64,000 bases of DNA from Epiperipatus broadwayi (taxonomy: Eukaryota; Onychophora; Udeonychophora; Euonychophora; Peripatidae), in the NCBI GenBank assembly GCA_028023455.1, contig JAQFVV010000017.1, positions 6,972,098 through 7,036,097 of the forward strand, read 5' to 3'. This document shows positions 57,501-64,000 of the stretch, in pieces (the stretch's first letter is position 1; each line of letters starts with the position of its first letter). Under the pieces are notes generated by a model, which saw only the letters and a list, made by a program, of their open reading frames with translations, searched no databases and was not told the DNA's origin. A program made the translations under genes and the position numbers.

Positions 57501-58215
57501 CCCAACCAACTCTTCCATGACAACTTTTATTTTATACTCTTCTAACTTATTCTTTTCATTCACTCTCCATCCACATCTTTCACTATCGTTTCTACATATA
57601 TTTATATTTTCCATCACATTACTAACCATTTGTATTATAAAAAAGTTATGATCACTATTACATACTCTCTCTTCATTACCAAACACCTTAATTTTCTGTA
57701 CTTTATTCATTCCCTTTTTCTCTACTAATACATAATCTATTGTGTGGAATATATTATTACTAGACCATGCATATTGTTCTTTATAAATATTTGATCAAAA
57801 GCTGTCCATTCTTATTGACCTAAATCATCAATTTCTTCAGTATGCCCATTCATATCCCCTATAACTATTACTCTTCCCCTTTTCTTTGAAACTCTGAATA
57901 TCATTAACTAGGCATTCATATATGCTACTGTTCCATTCCATTATAATTTGACTATCACCAGTAGCGATATACACTATAGCCACCATCCATTCTTGTCTTC
58001 CTAACGTTATCTCAAGCCACAAATGTTTTTGACATAATTCTTATACCACCACCCCTTTTTTCTTTTCTACTTATACCCTGATATATCAAGTCTTCCAGAA
58101 TAGGTTCTTCTTCTCTTAGATGTGTTTCAACAACTGCTAATACCTCAAGCTCTTCATTTTTAATTGCTTTGTTCCAGCCACTTTTCTGTTCTCCTACCAC
58201 CTTGCATATTCAAAT
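54590..58215 (-). pseudogene. CR1-like LINE ORF2: endonuclease and reverse transcriptase, broken
   Basis: Endonuclease: GYLNMQGGRRTEKW (near 58210), LAVVETHLREEE, VIVIGDMNGHTE (near 57865), TIDYVLVEKKG and CNSDHNFFIIQ (near 57655) give the catalytic Asn, Glu, Asp and His series. Reverse transcriptase: ENELNKAGKKLKNRKARDLD, YRPVVVTSVLYKVFSYMVAGR near 56770 and FIDREKAYGRVNRNKLW near 56590. Next are GLRQGCPMSPILLYLYLRE-like sequence and a YADD-like box split by an insertion: FLFADEI at 56300 and its continuation ADVFLCAQKGED near 55740. The C-terminus has CKLCKEDIENIRHLLIECKC, a Cys-Cys-His-Cys knuckle, at about 54790-54845. Stops and frameshifts are numerous, so the protein is not functional. 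Confidence 0.8.
55750..56295 (+). mobile_element. Retroposed 546-bp insert within the LINE reverse transcriptase
   Basis: Flanking direct repeats AAAAAGACATCAGCTGCAA (55731-55749) and AAAAAGATCTCATCTGCAA (56296-56314) match at 16 of 19 positions. Both derive from the same part of the reverse-transcriptase YADD region. The insert ends with GTGAATAAAGGTGTTTGAAATG just before the right A-rich repeat, so it carries an AATAAA signal near its 3' end. It is probably a 5'-truncated retroelement or a retroposed transcript. It has no convincing ORF. Confidence 0.75.
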
Positions 58216-58469
58216 ACCCAATTCTAACAATTTTTTTCCTAACTACTCTTATAAATTCTTTTCTTTCTTCTCCATTACATTTATAAATAACTTATCATTA
58301 ATTTTACAGACTCATTCCCTCTCCACATCTATATTTCTATCTAAATCAGCTACTCTTTGATTATTACCTACATTCTGTCCATTCTTCTTACTGATAACAC
58401 TGTCATTTAAAAACCCACCCCCCTTTATAAGTTTCCCGAACCATATTCTTAATAAATCAAACATCCTAA

Positions 58470-59430
58470 AACTTCACTTTCTTGCTTTCCTAAATGCAAT
58501 CCATCTTTACTATATAACTCCCTCTTTCCAATAAAAAAATCCCACACATCCAAATATTCCTCTCACACAATTTTTTCAATCTCTCATTTATAGAACATGC
58601 TCTATCTAACTTATACCTTTTGCTAAATCTTTGTAATAATTCAACTATTCCTACTCTCCCATTAATCTTACTCAAATTCCTAATCAATTCTATGTACTCA
58701 TCCATTACTCACTGTGATGGTTCTGACAAATTATTAGTCCCTACCATATTATACACATTCCTATTCCCTTGCTACTTTACTTTATCTGCTACATCCCGAA
58801 TTCTAGCTCCAGGCAAACATACCCTTACATACCTATTTCTATTTTCCCTTGCAATTATATCTTCACATTCTCTAATTAATGAATCTCCTATCAATACTGT
58901 CTCATAGTCTACTTTCTCTGCCTCATCAATAACATTCTCTACCACCTTCTGGACTTCTTTATCTACTTCTTCCTTATCATTCTTACTCAATAACTCCTTT
59001 ATCTGCTTACACTTTGTTTCTAACTATTTTAATTTTGCTTCTACATCCTTTACCTCTTCCTCTATCTTATTTATTCTTTGGCTAACCATCTCCATTGCAC
59101 TACCTATTTTTCCATCTGTATCTCTCATCACTCCACTAAAAACATACTGTATCCTTGATTTTGCACCATTTCTCCTTTTTCTTTAAGCTATCTAGACTTA
59201 GAAACGACTTTTTCACCTCTTTTATCACATTTACAAACTGAAAACATAATCATAAACCTGTCAGATCCTTCCTAGTCTTGTTTAAACATTTCAAGTGATA
59301 AACCTCATCACATACAGTAAACTCTACCATAGCATGCCTAATTTCTTTCTGACGATTATATATGCATTGTGGAACACAAATGTAATCCATAATCTTTATT
59401 TTCCAAATTATCTACTCTAAATTTGACTTT
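58470..59430 (-). pseudogene. CR1-like LINE ORF1: PHD-like finger and SGNH/GDSL esterase, broken
   Basis: From the 5' end, CVPQC and then VCDEVYHLKCLNKTRKDL (near 59300) followed by CKC after a frame change resemble a PHD finger (Cys/His pattern). The esterase follows: YETVLIGDSLIRECED (58890s, nucleophile Ser in GDS), CLPGARIRDVADKVK, then NGRVGIVELLQRFSKRYKLD. It ends with NERLKKLCERN and, after a one-base frame change, a block ending KDGLHLG. The Asp and His of that block are the remaining catalytic pair near 58495-58510. The stop and the frame change make it a pseudogene. CR1-type ORF1 proteins act with the element RNA; the esterase role is not known from the sequence. Confidence 0.75.
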
Positions 59431-59520
59431 ATACTTCCTCTCCTACTCTTCAAACCCCTTTGTACCAAAAGGTTATCTTTTTTCTCAAATAACTCACTGT
59501 TCTTAAATAAAAAAAAATCT

Positions 59521-59993
59521 TTAGTAGCAAACTTATTAAAAAACCAACTAGACTTACATACAACTTAATTATCTTAAATTAACACACATTCAATAAAATA
59601 ATTTTTCTTTTAAACTTTTATATTTAAAATAGCGAACAAAATACTTTCTAAACATTAACAATTCCCAATCTTTCGAAATTCAAAAAAATCTATCTCTTGA
59701 TCACAATTTATTCCTTACTTTCACATTACAAGCAAACAGACTTTATATCGGTGATCTCAGATGATTAATTGCATAAGGGAAAAATAATTAAACTTAGCTT
59801 TTGGCACAGAATAATCACATCCACTCAGCAAAGTCATTGGCAATCATATCTGAAATGAAAGCTGCTTGCAGTGCCATCTATGAATTAAAATGTTATTAAT
59901 ACAGTTTTAACTATTCATTACAAAACTTTTAAATCATTATTATTTTTCTGGGAATGAATTATGACATGAAATGTATTTGTTTTATACCTGCAG
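59521..59993. other. Non-coding stretch ending in a splice-acceptor-like site
   Basis: AT-rich sequence. TTTTATACCTGCAG ends at 59993, directly before an open frame. Confidence 0.3.
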
Positions 59994-60139
59994 ATCATCT
60001 TCAATGCTCTCCCTTGTCTTGCAAACCACTTGAAAACATTCTTATAACCAATGATTTCACTGTCATCCAAAATTTAATGTTAGAGCATTTTTCCATCTTG
60101 GGCTATGGTACTTTTCATGGTGCCTTAATTTATTTGTAG
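59994..60139 (+). CDS. Uncertain coding fragment or decayed exon
   Basis: After an acceptor-like CTGCAG, the frame reads DHLQCSPLSCKPLENILITN and continues to GTFHGALIYL, then TAG at 60137-60139. The peptide is not low-complexity. It could be a short terminal exon or the first half of a pseudogene continuing in another frame at 60154. No family was recognised. Confidence 0.3.
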
Positions 60140-60153
60140 CGAATAGCTAAATT

Positions 60154-60483
60154 ATGTCTCTATATAACACAAGTATTGATCCAGAGATGGCGCTGCAGGA
60201 TACTTGGAAACAGAACATTCATCTATTCACTAGTAACACTATACATTATATGATTAGTCTCATTGTTAAAATTGATCTTTGTAATTATGAAAATATTAAG
60301 ACAAAATTACAATTTATAGATTCTCACATTACGATTAGCCAACGAAAATATTGCACAGCATATTATCTTGATGCCATGAACTCCCATCTTAAACAATGTT
60401 CTGGCATTACATGCACTCATTCTAATTATATAGCACCATTGATACATCTGATCGTTTTAGTGGATGATAAATTTTCAAATTGA
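60154..60483 (+). CDS. Uncertain ORF, 109 codons, unrecognised
   Basis: ATG at 60154 to TGA at 60481-60483. The peptide contains MALQDTWKQNIHLF, LQFIDSHITISQRKYCTAYY and IAPLIHLIVLVDDKFSN. It is unusually long for this AT-rich background and has balanced composition. It lies just after the previous fragment but in a different frame. The pair may be one decayed exon (one stop and one shift), or this may be chance. No domain, signal peptide or splice donor is evident. Confidence 0.35.
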   Translation: MSLYNTSIDPEMALQDTWKQNIHLFTSNTIHYMISLIVKIDLCNYENIKTKLQFIDSHITISQRKYCTAYYLDAMNSHLKQCSGITCTHSNYIAPLIHLIVLVDDKFSN

Positions 60484-61060
60484 TGAAGCATTACATTTTT
60501 TACTTAAGAATAACCATCTTTTTTTTTTGTCAGATTTGAAGAAATTAATCCTTTTCCAAAATATAGCTTGCATTTGAATTATTGTATAATAAACATGTCT
60601 GCAAATTCTTAATGGTACCAAATTCAATATTATCATCTCTATTAAGAATTTTTACTTAATAAGGATATGTTTTCTTAACAACCATGACTTGAAATAGGAT
60701 GACTTTTGAAAATGAGCACATAAATACCAAGAGACTGTTGCACCTACCATATAATCCACATTTGATATTTAGAAGATAGGTGCCATGTATAATGCATGAA
60801 AATTGCTATAAAAATCAAAGATAGTGGTCTTAATGTTCTATTCAAAAGCCAATTAATTAAGCTCAAATATAATAAATAGCTCAAGAATTAAAGATTGCAG
60901 CAAACCAATAGACAAGAGGGTAATAAATCTAAAAAATACTTTAAGGCAGTAAAGCTGTCAGCTGCTTAATGATTTACTTACCATTTCAAATCTTGATAGG
61001 ATATATTTTACTGTCACATAAACTACTGCCAAGAAGACTTTTGAGAATAGCAGGGAAAGT
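60484..61060. other. Non-coding stretch, nothing recognised
   Basis: No ORF or repeat family. Confidence 0.3.
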
Positions 61061-61135
61061 TAAAACTCTCTATACAGTAGCGTCACTCAGTGCAAGCCAG
61101 AGTAATCAGTGAATGCCATAAGGCTTGTGCATAAT

Positions 61136-61187
61136 ATCCCCAGATTAGTTTCTAGCTTGTGGCTTTCATCAGTAAGGGGCGTTGGAT
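61136..61187 (-). ncRNA. Hammerhead ribozyme-like, family A
   Basis: Minus strand: CTGATGA (61172-61166), stem II AGC-CACAA-GCT, GAAAC (61152-61148), ATC (61145-61143). Proximal stem I pairs TTA with TGG imperfectly, and distal stem I is lost because the arm is shortened. All core bases remain, but it is probably weak. Confidence 0.55.
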
Positions 61188-61321
61188 CTGAGATACACTT
61201 TCTCTACAGCTTTATGGAATTGCTCATAATACTACAGTCATAATAAATAGAATTGAAAGTAGAAATGTTTCTGACATCTTACTGCCTCATATCAATATTT
61301 TTTTTTATTTCTTTATCAATA

Positions 61322-62147
61322 CAGGTGGTCCTCTACTTGTATACCTAATTGTTTTTTGAAATGTGTATGAAAGTTGAAATATACGAAAGTAGAGCAATGT
61401 AAAAAAACTATCAAAAAGGGTTTTCAAAATACATATATATATATTTCTGCTAAAGATTATGTTTCTATTTTTAAAAAAAAGTTTGAAAAATTTTTTATAT
61501 AATAAATTTTCATATTTTAAAAAGATTTTTTATCTAACATTTTTTTAATTTAGAAGAAAAAAAAAAAAAAAGTATATAGACAAGCGCAACGCAATCATAT
61601 GCGTATATTAGAACCAGACAAATAATATTAAAAAAGTTTAAAAGCATAATGAAGAGTAACTTGACAGTGAATGGGAATTTGGTAATATTCCTTAATTTTG
61701 TTCTTGATTTTCATGATTGAACATATTGTTGATCAGCTTAAATTATATAAATGATTAAAAAATCTTCGTCCCGATCATATGGAGATTATGAGACTGATTT
61801 CTTTTTGTCTGTATCAACACTGCTGTTTTTTTATTTTTCATTCATGTTTATGAATTAATAAGGGAACATTTTTTCATCAAAACATAAACGTACATGAAGT
61901 GAAAGCACACATTCTAACATAAACTGACAAAACATTTCAACACATGCACTAACTTAAAACATACCTGCTCAAGACTAAACCTGTGCTGCAAAAAATGGAT
62001 ATGATTAATGTCAAAAATGGGTAGGGACTAGTGAATAATAATCCATGAGAAAGGGAGAATCATTACATGAAAGTTTATGCAATGTCATATATATCAATAA
62101 AAATTGAAGTACGAATAGCGAATTGTACGAAAGTAGAGAACCGCCTG
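61322..62147. mobile_element. MITE with about 30-bp terminal inverted repeats and TA duplication
   Basis: The left end CAGGTGGTCCTCTACTTGTA (61322) matches the inverse of the right end, CGAAAGTAGAGAACCGCCTG (62128-62147). TA lies on both sides (61320-61321 and 62148-62149). The 826-base interior has no transposase. TA duplication suggests mobilisation by a Tc1/mariner-type enzyme. Confidence 0.75.
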
Positions 62148-62336
62148 TATTGACTGTTAATAAATTCCATTGTATTATAAATAAATATGGAATAATTTTT
62201 TTTTTTTACTAAAAACAAGTCTGATATTGGATGAATAAGAATTAGAGAGAGATTTTATGCACAAACTTTCTAGCATTCATTGATTACAATGACTTGCACT
62301 GAGTGGTACTACTGTATGGAGTTGCTACTGTTTTAA

Positions 62337-62649
62337 ATTTAAAAAAAAAACATTCATAATCACCATCAAGTAAACACTAAACAAAATTGTTTGGTTACTA
62401 TTTGAAGACATTTTTTTGTAATTTTTGAGTTAACAAATAATGATAATGATAGCTAGGTATATTATTTTGCAATGATTGATTATATTACTCATACTAATAT
62501 CTAAATCACATTTCAATGGTTTTTTTCAAACAATATTCATTGAGATACTCTATATTCTTTCCTATCTAATTGTTTTATTTTTCAATACTTTTTTTCTATT
62601 TGTTTTGTTCTTTTTTCCCCCTAATGTTTTATTATTAATGTTTGTTTGA
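62337..62649. other. AT-rich stretch, nothing recognised
   Basis: No ORF or repeat family. Confidence 0.3.
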
Positions 62650-63145
62650 AGGTTTATGATGATAGTATTTTAGTTATACTTATATGTTGGTTGGATTACT
62701 TCCAACATCTAATATTAAATCATGAATATCTTTAGAAAATTTTTTGAACTTTATTTAAATTTTCCAATTGTAATAGAACACAATGTTTCATATGGTATTA
62801 CAACTCTCTTCTTCGGGTGTTGCTGGCCCAATCAGTGGCAGTACTAGCATGGAAATTGAACCTGGACTTGAATATTAAATTTTAAGGTGAAACTCTAACC
62901 AAATGAGCCTTAAAATTCAATATTGAAGAATCTAAAGATCCTGGTTCATTTCCCATGCTAGTACTGTCATTATTCAGGCTAGCAACATCTGAAAAAAGGA
63001 GAATAATCCCATTTGAAGTGTTGTAAAAATACTGACTTGTGCTATTACAATTGGAAAATTTAAGGTTAAAAGTTTTTCTAAAGATATTCATGTTTTAATT
63101 TTAGCTGATGGAAATAACCCAACATATAAGTACAACTTTTATTGC
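62650..63145. mobile_element. Family C palindrome, about 230-bp arms
   Basis: The left arm has ATACTTATATGTTGGTTGGA, AATCATGAATATCTTTAG, ATTTTCCAATTGTAATAG and GCAGTACTAGCATGG. The right arm is the inverse, ending AACCCAACATATAAGTACAA. The centre is near 62905. One arm carries CTGATTG and a downstream CCCGAAGAAG on the minus strand, which may be a very decayed hammerhead. The arm also occurs alone at 53217-53300. Confidence 0.7.
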
Positions 63146-64000
63146 TAATACCTATTTAGACATCCGTGATGGGCATATAAGACTATTAATCATATCAACA
63201 GCTAAATATATTTTACAATCTAGCATTGATCTTCTGTAATATTAGGAAAAAATCAAAATTGCAAATAAGATAAAGAAGCTATTATGTAGGCTAATGGAAC
63301 AAATTTATTTAGCCTCAGGGAGATAGTCAATAAGTAATAATTGATAGTTTTCTGGCAATATCAAAGACAAAAGGCTATCTCTGTTTACATGGATAAAATC
63401 TTATTTCTGTTCTTTATTAAAATAAATGATACATGGAAAATGTTTAATTCAAGATCAAGACAGTTTTTAAATAATAAAAAAGCAAAAAACATTCTTTTTT
63501 TTTTAAAAAAAAAAAGTTTAATACTATTCTAAAACACACAGCAATTATATAAATAATCATTTGTGGAACAGATTCATTACCTCATTTCAATAAAAATTAA
63601 ATAAAAGATTATTGCATCAAAATACAATGTATATTATTTATTACAACATTAAAAAAAATATTTTATATACCCTGACTGAGCCAACTATTAAGTAGAACTA
63701 AGTTGCATGCAAAGATATGCTTTATATCTACATATAACTAAGACCAAACTATATCAGACAATATTAACAGTTCCATTAAAATAATGCTAGTTTAATATTG
63801 TAGCTGGATCTATATTAAGGTTTAACTTTTCATTCTAATAAAAAACACTATTAATAAAAAAAAATAATGAAATTTATACAGCACCAACATTAATATTATA
63901 AGAATGTAATTTGTAGGAACAAGTTATTAAATCAGTTCCTAAGATTCAAACATCTCTTTAAATACATTTTTGCATAGATTCATTTTTTGATACATTTTGC
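63146..64000. other. AT-rich stretch, nothing recognised
   Basis: A 63-codon ORF (63341-63532) is Lys- and Phe-rich and AT-driven, so it is not called. No repeat family identified. Confidence 0.3.

Larger units (their letters stand above)
54520..59520 (-). mobile_element. CR1-like LINE, nearly complete but decayed
   Basis: On the minus strand, from 5' to 3', there are a PHD-like zinc finger, a coiled acidic/basic segment, an SGNH (GDSL) esterase, an apurinic-type endonuclease, a reverse transcriptase and a C-terminal zinc knuckle. PHD and esterase domains in ORF1 are characteristic of CR1-like non-LTR elements. The 3' end (54540-54985) is duplicated at 9150-9665. The reading frames are broken in many places. 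A separate retroposed segment (55750-56295) interrupts the reverse transcriptase. The 5' boundary is approximate. Confidence 0.8.
61062..62336. mobile_element. Family A palindromic element interrupted by a MITE
   Basis: The left arm (61062-61195) starts AAAACTCTCTATACAGTAGC. The right inverted arm (about 62220-62336) has TGATATTGGATGAATAAGAA, GCACTGAGTGGTACTACTGT and ATGGAGTTGC. A TA-flanked MITE (61322-62147) lies between them. About 125 and 70 bases of other sequence separate it from the arms. Confidence 0.65.

Noticed and set aside
62820-63000. Family C as a hammerhead
   Set aside because: CTGATTG and CCCGAAG on the minus strand deviate at invariant core positions, so I do not call it an RNA.

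Overview
This is AT-rich animal nuclear DNA, most likely from a coleoid cephalopod such as an octopus. That assignment is an inference from the style of the sequence: few and short exons in very long introns, tRNA-derived SINEs, RTE-type and CR1-like LINEs, a Merlin-type DNA transposon, and many palindromic interspersed repeats. I see no prokaryotic gene organisation, no CRISPR array and no rRNA or tRNA gene. Only a few short stretches look like host coding sequence. These are a probable 3'-terminal exon (641-901), a probable internal exon (7378-7529), a weaker exon (16416-16630), and two ORF pieces of uncertain status (59994-60483). I do not recognise any of the host proteins.

Layout. 0-7.5 kb: terminal exon, a decayed LINE endonuclease with a SINE inserted in it (4.6-5.25 kb), and a palindromic repeat (3.88-4.39 kb). 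7.58-9.05 kb: a coding-free LTR element on the minus strand with primer-binding site and polypurine tract, one LTR enlarged by a minisatellite. 9.15-9.67 kb: a truncated CR1-like LINE 3' end. 12.2-13.6 kb and 21.6-23.25 kb: palindromes related to Penelope-like elements, carrying hammerhead-like motifs; the largest has a GIY-YIG-like remnant in its loop. 27.1-30.6 kb: a full-length RTE-type LINE bounded by a perfect 13-bp target-site duplication. 31.9-32.65 kb: nested palindromes. 34.0-37.1 kb: palindromic hammerhead-bearing elements, a decayed reverse transcriptase and a Penelope-like C-terminal remnant. 38.19-45.18 kb: a 7-kb LTR retrotransposon with no recognisable gag-pol, inserted into an older hammerhead palindrome. 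49.7-50.55 kb: a Merlin-type transposon with an internally deleted transposase. 54.5-59.5 kb: a decayed CR1-like LINE on the minus strand with PHD-like, SGNH-esterase, endonuclease and reverse transcriptase parts, split by a 546-bp retroposed insert. 61.06-62.34 kb: a palindromic element interrupted by an 826-bp TA-flanked MITE.

The main discovery candidate is the palindromic family. Its members share a long inverted repeat plus a one-sided tail, and several are flanked by 10-17 bp direct repeats, as expected of retroposition rather than cut-and-paste transposition. Each arm of the most abundant family contains a compact motif that folds as a type I hammerhead self-cleaving ribozyme: CTGANGA, GAAA, an NUH cleavage site, and a two-part stem I. 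Copies differ by compensatory base-pair changes (18.6 kb in stem I, 36.65 kb in stems I and III), which supports a selected RNA structure. Several loci carry arms of opposite polarity, so one transcript could form long double-stranded RNA. These look like Penelope-like or retrozyme-related retroelements. Their palindromic, tailed organisation deserves follow-up.
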